Below are positions 56,572-64,000 of a stretch of DNA of 64,000 nucleotides, in pieces (position 1 is the stretch's first letter; each line of letters begins with the position of its first letter). Under the pieces are notes generated by a model. It was not told the origin of the DNA, searched no databases, and was given only the letters and a program-made list of their open reading frames with translations. The translations under genes and the position numbers were made by a program. The DNA is from Affinibrenneria salicis (GTDB lineage Bacteria; Pseudomonadota; Gammaproteobacteria; Enterobacterales; Enterobacteriaceae), in contig NZ_VYKJ01000001.1 in NCBI RefSeq assembly GCF_008710095.1, forward strand, positions 868,001 through 932,000, given 5' to 3'.

Positions 56572-57504
56572 CTAAGCGCACAGTACTTGGCGCAGGCGGG
56601 CCGGAACGGCGTCGGCATACTGGCGCAATTGCTCGATCGCAATATCGACCAGCGCCGAGGCCGGCCGATGCCGCGGGCGAATCAGGCTGACGGTGAACGG
56701 CACCTCGATGCTGAACGGGCGTACCGCGATCGCCCGGGCCGCCATGCCGGCGTAGTCCAGCGCGGTGAACGGATTGACGATCGAAATGCCCGCCCCGGCG
56801 CTGACCATGGCGCATACCGAAGCGGCGCTGTGGGTCTCTATCACCATCCGGCGTTCGACGCCCGCCTGCAGGAACAATGTATCCAGCAGTTGACGGTAGC
56901 TGTCGGCGCTGGACAGGCTGATGTAGTTTTCGCCGGCGAAATCGGCCGGGGTGAGCCGTGCTTTAGCCGCCAGCGGGTGCCGGGTCGGCAGCACGCAGAC
57001 TTCGTTCAGCGTCATCAACGTCCAACGTTCGGTGCCGGCCGGCGTGCTGTCGCTTTCGGTCAGGCCAAGATCGTGGCGCTGGGCGGACAGCCACTCGTCC
57101 AGCAGCGGCGATTCCTGCGGCACGATATGCAGACTGAGCGACGGATAGCGGGTCAGCAGCGGTTTACACACGTCAGGCAGCAGCGACTGGGAAAAAACCG
57201 GCAGACAGGCGATGGAGAGCTGGGCCTGCTGAAAACGGCGAATATCGTCCGCGGCGCTGATAATTCGATCCAGTCCGTAATAGGATCGCTGCACCTCTTC
57301 AAACAGCTGTAGCCCCTGGGCGGTGGGATAAAGCCGACCGCGCAGTCGTTCAAACAGCGTCATCTGAACCAGTTTTTCAAACCGGGCCAGTTCGCGACTG
57401 ACCGTCGGCTGGGACGTGCTCAGCAGCGCCGCCGCCTCCGTCAGATTGCCGGTGGTCATGACGGCATGGAAAATCTCGATGTGTCGCAGTGATACCCCGG
57501 CCAT
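56572..57504 (-). CDS. lysR: LysR, activator of lysA
   Basis: 310 residues from the ATG at 57504, with GGAGG before it. An apparently much longer frame runs back through lysA on the opposite strand and is not coding. N-terminal winged helix-turn-helix (LRHIEIFHAVMTTGNLTEAA, LSTSQPTVSRELARFEKL) and a periplasmic-binding-like effector domain. Matches E. coli LysR closely (LFEEVQRSYYGLDRI, NIVPQESPLL-type). Activates lysA in response to diaminopimelate and lysine levels. Divergent from lysA across 129 bases, the classic layout. Confidence 0.95.
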   Translation of the reverse strand: MAGVSLRHIEIFHAVMTTGNLTEAAALLSTSQPTVSRELARFEKLVQMTLFERLRGRLYPTAQGLQLFEEVQRSYYGLDRIISAADDIRRFQQAQLSIACLPVFSQSLLPDVCKPLLTRYPSLSLHIVPQESPLLDEWLSAQRHDLGLTESDSTPAGTERWTLMTLNEVCVLPTRHPLAAKARLTPADFAGENYISLSSADSYRQLLDTLFLQAGVERRMVIETHSAASVCAMVSAGAGISIVNPFTALDYAGMAARAIAVRPFSIEVPFTVSLIRPRHRPASALVDIAIEQLRQYADAVPARLRQVLCA

Positions 57505-57633
57505 AGCGCCTCCCCGCTTCAATTCATCCATATCATAAATGAATAGAGTCTGGCTAAACAGATATTTTATGCAGAGTGCGGCGCACGCCATAATGACCGC
57601 ATTGAATGAATCGATCTGTTTCAGAGGACGGCT

Positions 57634-58896
57634 ATGCCACACGATTTGAATGACGTCGCGCACGCGCTGAACGCGCACAATCTGCGCGCGCTGCCCGCCC
57701 GTTTCGGCTGCCCGGTCTGGGCCTATGACGACCGTACTATCATTGACCGTATCGCAAAACTGCGTCAGTTCGATACCGTCCGCTTTGCGCAGAAGGCCTG
57801 TTCCAATACTCACATACTGCGTTTGATGCGTCAGCAGGGCGTCAAAGTGGATTCGGTATCGCTGGGTGAGATTGAGCGCGCGCTGGTCGCCGGGTTTGTG
57901 CCGGGCACCGACGAGCATGAGATCGTGTTCACCGCCGACCTGCTGGATCGCGCTACGCTGCAGCGGGTCGTGGCGCTGAATATTCCGGTCAACGCCGGCT
58001 CTATCGATATGCTGGAGCAGTTGGGGCGCCAGGCGCCGGGCCACCCGGTCTGGCTGCGGATTAACCCTGGTTTTGGCCATGGCCATAGCCAGAAGACCAA
58101 TACCGGCGGCGAAAATAGCAAACACGGCATCTGGTACGGCGATCTGCCGCAGGCGCTGAGTCAGATTCAGCGTTACTCGCTGCGTTTGGCAGGCATTCAT
58201 ATGCATATTGGTTCGGGCGTGGATTACGGCCATCTGGAGCAGGTGTGCGATGCGATGGTGGAGCAGGTCATCGGTCTGGGGCAGGATATTGAGGCTATCT
58301 CCGCCGGCGGCGGCCTGTCGATCCCTTATCGCGCGGGAGAAGAAGCGATCGACACCACGCACTATTTCGGCCTGTGGAATAAGGCGCGCGAACGGATCGC
58401 CGCCCATCTCGGCCATCCGGTGACGCTGGAAATTGAACCGGGTCGCTTTCTGGTGGCGGAAGCCGGCGTGCTGGTGGCGGAAGTCTGTGCGGTGAAAGAT
58501 ATGGGGAGCCGGCATTTTGTGTTGGTCGACGCCGGATTCAACGACCTGATGCGGCCGGCGATGTACGGCAGTTATCACCATATCACGCTGCTGGCCGGCG
58601 ACGGGCGCGATGTCAGTCAGGCGCCGCTGCGCGACAGCGTGGTGGGCGGGCCGCTGTGTGAGTCCGGCGATGTGTTTACCCAACAGGCGGGCGGCGGCGT
58701 TGAAACCATTGCGCTGCCGGAGGCGAAGCCCGGCGATCTGCTGATATTTCACGATACCGGCGCCTATGGCGCCTCCATGTCGTCGAATTACAACGGCCGG
58801 CCGCTGCTGGCGGAAGTGCTGTTTGAACAGGGCGTGCCGCGGCTGATCCGCCGCCGTCAGACTATCGAAGAGCTGTTGGCGCTGGAGCAGGTATAA
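57634..58896 (+). CDS. lysA: LysA, diaminopimelate decarboxylase
   Basis: 420 residues. PLP enzyme of the alanine racemase-like fold III, last step of lysine synthesis. PLP Lys in VRFAQKACSNTHIL near residue 52 (the family has KA-N), the HIHMGSGVDYGHLEQVC-type segment near 190, and the C-terminal GPLCESGDVFTQ with the active-site Cys near 343. An AGAGGA site precedes the ATG. Antisense to it runs a long spurious open frame. Confidence 0.95.
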   Translation: MPHDLNDVAHALNAHNLRALPARFGCPVWAYDDRTIIDRIAKLRQFDTVRFAQKACSNTHILRLMRQQGVKVDSVSLGEIERALVAGFVPGTDEHEIVFTADLLDRATLQRVVALNIPVNAGSIDMLEQLGRQAPGHPVWLRINPGFGHGHSQKTNTGGENSKHGIWYGDLPQALSQIQRYSLRLAGIHMHIGSGVDYGHLEQVCDAMVEQVIGLGQDIEAISAGGGLSIPYRAGEEAIDTTHYFGLWNKARERIAAHLGHPVTLEIEPGRFLVAEAGVLVAEVCAVKDMGSRHFVLVDAGFNDLMRPAMYGSYHHITLLAGDGRDVSQAPLRDSVVGGPLCESGDVFTQQAGGGVETIALPEAKPGDLLIFHDTGAYGASMSSNYNGRPLLAEVLFEQGVPRLIRRRQTIEELLALEQV

Positions 58897-58983
58897 GCCT
58901 CGCGCTCTTCCGCCCGGCGCCGGGTATCGTGACCGCCGTAACCCGCTGCGCGTCACGGCGAACTTCTTTACCGCGTGACGGCC

Positions 58984-59075
58984 GGCGTCGCAGTCCGCGC
59001 GGTCTGATTAGGCGGCGAACCGCGCTCTCCCTTCAGTCGGCATTTCCTTTTTCATCGGCGCCTGGGCGTGCCGCC
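58984..59075. repeat. 92-base direct repeat, copy 1
   Basis: Starts GGCGTCGCAG and ends CCTGGGCGTGCCGCC. Copy 2 lies 115 bases downstream with only a few substitutions, for example CTCTCCCTTC versus CTCTCTCTTC. The surrounding 540-base region between lysA and the isomerase gene has no coding capacity I can support. Confidence 0.85.
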
Positions 59076-59098
59076 AGCGAAGCGCCGCTTTGGGCGGC

Positions 59099-59190
59099 GG
59101 CGTCGCAGCTTGCGCGGTCTGATTAGGCGGCGAACCGCGCTCTCTCTTCAGTCGTCATTTCCTTCTTCATCGGCGCCTGGGCGTGCCGCC
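59099..59190. repeat. 92-base direct repeat, copy 2
   Basis: Same unit as 58984-59075, containing GCGCGGTCTGATTAGGCGGC and TCATCGGCGCCTGGGCGTGC. Short frames through both copies are not gene-like. The remainder to 59436 shows no gene. Confidence 0.85.
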
Positions 59191-59436
59191 GTTTCGGGCG
59201 TCGGCGTTGGCGGGTTCAGACCCGCTGCGGCCGTCATCTGGCTGAGCGCGTTTCATTGATTATCCTCATCCTGCTGCGTAAAAGGGAAAGGCGCCGGTGC
59301 TGATAAAACTCAGGATGTCCGTCTCTCCGCCGTGCCGTCCCCGCGGATGCGGGCCAGGTTTTGCCTGACGACGGACCGGATGGAGACGGCGGCAAGCGCA
59401 GACCGTACGTACGATGCGAACGTCGCCGCATGCGCT

Positions 59437-59895
59437 TTATGGCCGCTGGTTCAGCTGTTCGTAATAACGAATTTTTTCCACCTTCGGGGCGGATCCGCCG
59501 CCCTCGAATTCCGCCGCCAGCCAGGCGGCGACAATCTCTTTCGCCAGTTCCGGCCCGATCACTCTGGCGCCCAGCGTCATGATGTGCGCATCGTTGCTTT
59601 TACGCGCGCGGCCGGCGGAATATGTGTCATGGCACTGCGCCGCCCGGATCCCCTCGACCTTATTGGCGACGATGCTCATCCCGATGCCGGTGCCGCACAG
59701 CAGGATGCCGCGCGCATGGCGGCCGGCTTTGATCGCCTGCGCCACTGTCCAGGCGACGTCGGGATACATCGGGTCCGCTTCAGCCGGCGTCTGACTGTAG
59801 TCGGTCACCTGCAGCCCGCTGTGTTGCAGGAAAGCCACAAGCTGATTTTTTAAATCAATGGCGGCGCCGTCGGCGCCAATCGCGATGGAAGGCAT
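59437..59895 (-). CDS. RpiB/LacAB-family sugar-phosphate isomerase
   Basis: 152 residues. AIGADGAAIDLKNQLVAFLQ near residue 5, the active-site Cys in GILLCGTGIGMSIVANKVEG near 65-70, and the His in NDAHIMTLGARVIGPELAKE near 100. The family interconverts ribulose-5-P/ribose-5-P, allose-6-P, or tetrulose phosphates. With a divergent DhaK-DhaL kinase and a TIM paralogue, the likely role is D-erythrulose-4-phosphate to D-erythrose-4-phosphate (DerI/EryI type). This is context-based inference. Confidence 0.85.
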   Translation of the reverse strand: MPSIAIGADGAAIDLKNQLVAFLQHSGLQVTDYSQTPAEADPMYPDVAWTVAQAIKAGRHARGILLCGTGIGMSIVANKVEGIRAAQCHDTYSAGRARKSNDAHIMTLGARVIGPELAKEIVAAWLAAEFEGGGSAPKVEKIRYYEQLNQRP

Positions 59896-60000
59896 ATCAA
59901 TCTCCTGCTGGCTGATAATGAACGTGGCCGGCGCGCCAGTCGCCGGCGAGAGGCGTTACGCGGCGGCGGCGTTTCCGGCAGGGCTAACATAGCTCGCTTT

Positions 60001-60015
60001 GTTCAAATGTTCAAT
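60001..60015. promoter_or_regulatory. Repeated operator-like motif, isomerase side
   Basis: GTTCAAATGTTCAAT, 106 bases upstream of the isomerase start, is 13/15 identical to GTTCATATGTTCATT at 60341-60355. TTCA direct repeats are typical of DeoR-family sites. The rest of 59896-60395 is AT-rich with no gene. Confidence 0.5.
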
Positions 60016-60340
60016 GATTGATATTTTGAATGGCGTGGCGCTTGCCGCATTATTTTATTGAAAGCGTGATTCGGATCGTTTTTTACCCGACTAGCGCGTT
60101 TCGGTGGGGTTGATAACAAACCCTCAACCTGTTTCTTATTCAGGTAGTTATTGTTTCGGTGATTGTATTAAATTTTATATTAATCAATATTTTGGTTGGT
60201 ATTTTCAGCGAGATTAGAAGACTGTCATGGTGTGGAAACTCATATTTTTACCGTTTTTTTTGGCGATTTTTGACGCAGATAAAGATCGTGCTCACAATTT
60301 TGCAACCATAGATTAGGCAAAAATTAACCTCAGGGGTATC

Positions 60341-60375
60341 GTTCATATGTTCATTTGGTGTGTTAATGATATAAA
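60341..60375 (+). promoter_or_regulatory. Repeated operator-like motif and -10 before the transporter
   Basis: GTTCATATGTTCATT (60341-60355) overlaps where the -35 of a promoter with -10 TATAAA (60370-60375) would lie. The pairing with the copy at 60001-60015 suggests a common regulator for both divergent units. Confidence 0.5.
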
Positions 60376-60395
60376 CCTTTTCTGAGGGCATAGCT

Positions 60396-60527
60396 ATGTG
60401 TCAGACCTGCATGAACGAAAAGAACGGGGGCGGCGGCATCCCGGGCCAGATCGGCGCGGCGCATCCGCGATGGAATGAGCGCGCCCGCGCGTCGGACGCG
60501 GCCGTCATGCCGGCGGAGGGCGTATGA
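60396..60527 (+). CDS. 43-residue leader ORF coupled to the MFS transporter gene
   Basis: MCQTCMNEKNGGGGIPGQIG, then an Arg/Ala-rich stretch ending PAEGV. GAGGG sits about 8 bases before the ATG and the stop overlaps the transporter ATG (ATGA), so it is probably translated and coupled. The start shows a Cys-X2-Cys pair. No family recognised. It may be a regulatory leader peptide or the stump of a longer protein. Confidence 0.5.
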   Translation: MCQTCMNEKNGGGGIPGQIGAAHPRWNERARASDAAVMPAEGV

Positions 60528-61861
60528 ATACTCACTCCGTTGTCGCGGCCGTCGAAAAGTCGGCCATCAGCAAAATATCCTGGCGTCTGGTGCCTTTCGT
60601 CGGGCTGATGTTTTTCATTAACTTTCTCGATCGCACGGCAATCTCTTTCGCCGGTCCGAACGGACTGAATAACGATCTGGGGCTGACCGTCGCGCAGTTC
60701 GGCCTGGCGTCCGGCATTTTCTTTATCGGCTATATTCTGTTGGAGGTGCCCAGCAACCTCGCGCTGCACCGTTTCGGCGCCCGTAAATGGCTGGCGCGCA
60801 TCATGGTGTCGTGGGGGATCGTGTCGCTGCTGTTTACCTGGGTCAGCAGCGTGGAAGGGCTTTACACCCTGCGTCTGCTGCTGGGGATCGCGGAAGCCGG
60901 TTTCTTCCCCGGCGCTATCCTGTTTCTGAGCATGTGGGTGCCGGCGCGCTATCGCAGCAAGATCCTGTCGCTGTTCTACCTGGCGCAGCCGCTGACTATC
61001 GTGTTCGGCGCGCCGCTGGCCGCCTGGCTAATCGACCAGCACGGCCTGTTCGGGCTGGCCGGCTGGCGCGTGATGTTCCTCGGCGTCTCGATACCGGCCA
61101 TTCTGGTGGGGATTATCACCTGGTTCTATCTGGTCGACCGGCCGTCGCAGGCGCGTTGGCTGAACGACGAGGAAAAAAGCTGGCTGGTTGCCGAACTGGA
61201 GCGCGAACACGCGCAGAAGAATACCCGCCATCATCCCGGCGTGATGACCGTGATGTTTAATAAGCGGGTCTGGGTGCTGTGTCTGATCTATTTCGGCTTT
61301 ATCTATGGCCTGTATGCGCTGGCCTTCTTCCTGCCCACCATTATCGCCGGCTTCCAGCAGCAGTTCGGCACCACCTTCAACGTGATGGAAAAAGGGTTAA
61401 TCACGGCTATTCCTTATTTACCGGCGGCGGTGGCGATGTATTTCTGGTCGAAAGACGCCACCCGTCGCGGCTGCCGCACCTGGCATATAGCGATTCCGGC
61501 GCTGACCGGCGCCGTTAGCGTACCGCTGGCGTTATTTATGGGATCGCCGACGGCCACCATCGCGGTGATTACCATCACCGCCTGCTCTATTTTCGCCGCC
61601 TTACCCAATTTCTGGACGCTGCCCACGCAGTTCCTGACCGGCGCCTCGGCCGCGGCGGCCATCGCGCTGATTAATACCATCGGCAATGTCGCCGGTTTTT
61701 CGGCGGGCTATATAACCGGCATGGTGCGCGGCATTACCGGCACCTACGTCGTTCCGATGATGATCGTCGGCGGCCTGATGCTGCTGTCCGCCGTGCTGAT
61801 GGCGCTGCTGAGCCGTGCGGACAAATTACCCGCCGTCAATCCGCTAACCCAGGAGCGTTGA
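60524..61861 (+). CDS. MFS transporter, anion:cation symporter (ACS)-type
   Basis: 445 residues with about 12 hydrophobic helices. Near residue 24, PFVGLMFFINFLDRTAISFA is the ACS-family first-helix signature, followed by LASGIFFIGYILLEVPSNLA and RIMVSWGIVSLLF. A central cytoplasmic loop is near residues 205-235. Similar to the ExuT/GudP/TtuB class that carries organic acids and polyol derivatives. Second gene of the putative tetrulose operon. Cargo unknown, probably a C4 or branched-sugar compound. Confidence 0.88.
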   Translation: MNTHSVVAAVEKSAISKISWRLVPFVGLMFFINFLDRTAISFAGPNGLNNDLGLTVAQFGLASGIFFIGYILLEVPSNLALHRFGARKWLARIMVSWGIVSLLFTWVSSVEGLYTLRLLLGIAEAGFFPGAILFLSMWVPARYRSKILSLFYLAQPLTIVFGAPLAAWLIDQHGLFGLAGWRVMFLGVSIPAILVGIITWFYLVDRPSQARWLNDEEKSWLVAELEREHAQKNTRHHPGVMTVMFNKRVWVLCLIYFGFIYGLYALAFFLPTIIAGFQQQFGTTFNVMEKGLITAIPYLPAAVAMYFWSKDATRRGCRTWHIAIPALTGAVSVPLALFMGSPTATIAVITITACSIFAALPNFWTLPTQFLTGASAAAAIALINTIGNVAGFSAGYITGMVRGITGTYVVPMMIVGGLMLLSAVLMALLSRADKLPAVNPLTQER

Positions 61862-61862
61862 T

Positions 61863-63626
61863 ATGACCTATCTGTTTAACCAACCCTCCGCCTTCGCCCG
61901 CGAACTTACGGAGGGCCTGGTTGCCGCCCATGCCGATAAGGTGCGTCAGGTGCCCGGCGGCGTGGTTCGGAGTACGCGCAGCCGGCCGGGCGATGTGGCG
62001 ATCGTCATTGGCGGCGGCTCCGGCCACTATCCGGCCTTCGCCGGGCTGGTCGGCCAGGGGCTGGCGCACGGGGCGGCGATGGGGAATTTGTTCGCATCGC
62101 CTTCCGCCCAGCAGATCTGCTCGGTGGCGAAGGCCGCGCATAACGGCGGCGGCATCCTGCTGGCGTTCGGCAACTACGCCGGCGACGTGCTGCATTTTGG
62201 CCAGGCGCACGCGCGTCTGCAGGCGGAGGGCATTCCCTGCCGGTTGCTGGCGGTGACCGACGATATCTCCAGCGCACCGGCGGACGAACGCGATAAACGG
62301 CGCGGCGTCGCCGGCGATCTGGTGGTGTTCAAAGTGGCGGCCGCGGCGGCGGAGGCCGGCTGCTCGCTGGACGAGGTGGCGGAGATCGCCGCGCGGGCCA
62401 ACGCGCGCACCCGTTCGCTCGGCGTGGCCTTTTCCGGCTGCACGCTGCCGGGCGCGGATCAGCCGTTATTCACGATCCCGGCCGGCATCATGGCGCTGGG
62501 GATGGGCATCCACGGCGAGCCGGGTATTCAGGAAGGGCCGATTCCTGCCGCCGATGAGCTGGCCGATCTGCTGGTGACGGCGTTGCTCAATGAAGCGCCG
62601 TCCGGCGATGAGGCGCAGGACGGGCAACGGGTATGCGCGATCCTCAACGGGCTTGGCGGCGTGAAATATGAGGAGCTATTCGTGGTTTACCGGCGAGTGG
62701 CGCAGCGGCTGGCGCAGGCCGGGTTGACGGTGGTCGAGCCGGAAGTGGGCGAACTGGTGACCAGTTTCGATATGGCGGGTCTGTCGCTCACCCTGTGCTG
62801 GCTGGATGACGAGCTGCAGCGCGGCTGGCAGGCGCCGGCCAATACGCCGGCCTTTCGTAAAGGCAGCATGGCGCCGGCGGAACCGCTGGCGCCGCAGGAG
62901 AGGATCGAACAGCCCGACGTTATCCCCGTTGCTACCCGCGTTTCGCGCCGGTCGGCCCGCTGCGTGAGCCAGGCGCTGGACGCGGCGCGCGAGGCGATCG
63001 TGGCGCATGCGGCTGAACTGGGGCGTATCGACGCCGTCGCCGGCGACGGCGATCACGGTATCGGTATGGAGCGCGGCGTGCTGGCGGCGGCGGCCTGCGC
63101 GCAGCAGATGCTGGCGCGCGAGGCGGGAGCCGGGACGCTGCTGCAGCGCGCCGCCGACGCGTGGGCCGACCGCGCGGGCGGTACGTCCGGCGCGATCTGG
63201 GGCGTGGCGTTGAATGCGCTGGGCACCGTCCTGGGCGATGAGCTGGCGCCCGATGCGCGCCGGGTGGCGGAGGGCGTGCGTCAGGCCTGCGCCAGCATCA
63301 TGCACTTCGGCAAGGCGCGACCGGGCGACAAAACGCTGGTCGATGCGCTGATCCCTTTTAGCGACGCGCTGTCGCAGGCGGTGAACGAGGACGGGGCCGG
63401 GCTGCCGCAGGCGTGGCGTCAGGCGGCGGCGCGGGCCAGTCAGGCGGCCGAAGAGACGGCGCGCCTGCTGCCGCGCATTGGCCGCGCCCGTCCGCTGGCG
63501 CAGCGCAGTCTCGGTACGCCCGATGCCGGCGCAGTTTCTCTCGCGCTGATCCTCAACGCGGTGGCGGATATCTGGCAGCAAGACGGCGTTGAGCCGTCGG
63601 CGCGACGGGAGATCTGCGACCAATGA
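61863..63626 (+). CDS. DhaK-DhaL fusion ketose kinase (dihydroxyacetone/erythrulose kinase)
   Basis: 587 residues, ATG after AGGAG. Residues about 1-330 are DhaK-like: IGGGSGHYPAFAGLVGQGLA near 40 and the hemiaminal His in GMGIHGEPGIQEG near 217. Residues about 375-587 are DhaL-like, with the Mg-ATP motif AGDGDHGIGMERG near 394 and GGTSGAIWG near 440. It is an ATP-dependent single-chain kinase. The neighbouring TIM paralogue and RpiB protein suggest L-erythrulose (LerK type) as substrate rather than dihydroxyacetone. Overlaps the next gene by four bases. Confidence 0.87.
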   Translation: MTYLFNQPSAFARELTEGLVAAHADKVRQVPGGVVRSTRSRPGDVAIVIGGGSGHYPAFAGLVGQGLAHGAAMGNLFASPSAQQICSVAKAAHNGGGILLAFGNYAGDVLHFGQAHARLQAEGIPCRLLAVTDDISSAPADERDKRRGVAGDLVVFKVAAAAAEAGCSLDEVAEIAARANARTRSLGVAFSGCTLPGADQPLFTIPAGIMALGMGIHGEPGIQEGPIPAADELADLLVTALLNEAPSGDEAQDGQRVCAILNGLGGVKYEELFVVYRRVAQRLAQAGLTVVEPEVGELVTSFDMAGLSLTLCWLDDELQRGWQAPANTPAFRKGSMAPAEPLAPQERIEQPDVIPVATRVSRRSARCVSQALDAAREAIVAHAAELGRIDAVAGDGDHGIGMERGVLAAAACAQQMLAREAGAGTLLQRAADAWADRAGGTSGAIWGVALNALGTVLGDELAPDARRVAEGVRQACASIMHFGKARPGDKTLVDALIPFSDALSQAVNEDGAGLPQAWRQAAARASQAAEETARLLPRIGRARPLAQRSLGTPDAGAVSLALILNAVADIWQQDGVEPSARREICDQ

Positions 63627-64000
63627 GCCAGCGCAAACTTACCCTCGGGGTGAGCCTGAAAATGTATTTTGGCTACCGGCAGACGCTCGACTGGTGCCGC
63701 CAGATTCGCGCCGAGATCGGGCGCCGGCCGCATGACGCGCTGAGCGCGCTCGAGCTGTTTGTCCTGCCGTCGTTCCCCGCGTTGGCGCCGGTCTGCGAAC
63801 TGCTGGCCGACACGCCAATCGGCGTGGGCGCGCAGGATCTGCACTGGGAGGACGCCGGCGCCTTTACCGGCGAGGTGAGCGGGGCGTTGCTGCGCGAGAT
63901 GGGCTGCCGCTATGTCGAGGTCGGTCACGCCGAGCGGCGGCGCGACTTCGGCGAAAGCGATGAGCGGGTGGCGCTGAAAATCGCGGCGGCCCTGCGCAAC
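63623..64000 (+). CDS. Triose-phosphate-isomerase paralogue, probable L-erythrulose-1-phosphate isomerase (3' end outside window)
   Basis: 126 codons of the N-terminal part are present. LTLGVSLKMYFGYRQTLDWC carries the TIM Lys, though with SLKM in place of NWKM. VGAQDLHWEDAGAFTGEVSG and YVEVGHAERRRDFGESDERV give the catalytic His region (GHAERR, where TpiA has GHSERR). The S-to-A and N-to-S changes are typical of EryH/LerI tetrulose isomerases rather than TpiA. Overlaps the kinase gene (ATGA). Confidence 0.82.
   Translation, partial: MSQRKLTLGVSLKMYFGYRQTLDWCRQIRAEIGRRPHDALSALELFVLPSFPALAPVCELLADTPIGVGAQDLHWEDAGAFTGEVSGALLREMGCRYVEVGHAERRRDFGESDERVALKIAAALRN

Noticed and set aside
57505..58956. 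N-terminal extension of LysR to 794 residues
   Set aside because: The extra part is antisense to lysA. The family start and a GGAGG site are at 57504.
63623..64000. Housekeeping tpiA
   Set aside because: SLKM and GHAERR replace the usual NWKM and GHSERR, and the gene is embedded in a sugar-kinase operon.

Overview
The window comes from a Gram-negative enterobacterium. Gene content, sequence and gene order follow Escherichia coli closely in several blocks: hofC-hofB-ppdD-nadC / ampD-ampE / aroP / pdhR-aceE-aceF-lpd, acnB ... yacL, ssb / uvrA, tyrB / alr / dnaB / qor / pspG / dusA, and lysR / lysA. Intergenic palindromic repeats and the mix of accessory genes suggest a soft-rot or plant-associated lineage (Pectobacteriaceae, for example Brenneria, Dickeya or Pectobacterium). 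The genus is an inference. No rRNA, tRNA or CRISPR array was seen.

Layout: 1-15.4 kb is conserved core: type IV pilus genes, NAD synthesis, the Tsx nucleoside porin, peptidoglycan recycling, aromatic amino-acid uptake and the pyruvate dehydrogenase operon with a perfect PdhR operator. 15.4-24.7 kb, between lpd and acnB, is an accessory island. It holds an AraC regulator, a FepA-type receptor with a Fur box, a frameshifted small membrane-protein gene, a siderophore-esterase-like hydrolase, and two uncharacterised immunity-like genes, one internally duplicated and preceded by the 3' stump of a related copy. acnB is followed by a scar zone (27.6-30.2 kb) with a frameshifted M15-like gene and a dead IS1111-type element, before yacL. 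Next come a Zur-controlled zinc ABC transporter (30.7-33.3 kb) and a gene graveyard with fused remnants of the end of a rhamnose operon (fucO-like and rhaM). 34.6-48.5 kb is core again, except that a YitT-family protein, an Lrp-type regulator and a second AroP-like permease sit between tyrB and alr. A structured, terminator-ended transcript is predicted between qor and pspG.

The most interesting region is 49.0-56.5 kb. It is a tightly coupled seven-gene cluster: Tat-exported binding protein, FecCD-type permease, ATPase, SAM methyltransferase, ModD (a NadC paralogue), TonB-dependent receptor and MOSC protein. Ahead of it lies a promoter whose -10 is embedded in a ModE-like (molybdate repressor) operator, with a weaker Fur-like site just upstream. 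I read it as a candidate molybdenum/tungsten-responsive metallophore uptake and processing system.

The window ends (59.4-64 kb) in a tetrulose-phosphate catabolic cluster: RpiB-type isomerase, MFS transporter, DhaK-DhaL fusion kinase and a triose-phosphate-isomerase paralogue. A repeated operator-like motif lies in its divergent promoter region, and a 43-residue coupled leader ORF precedes the transporter.
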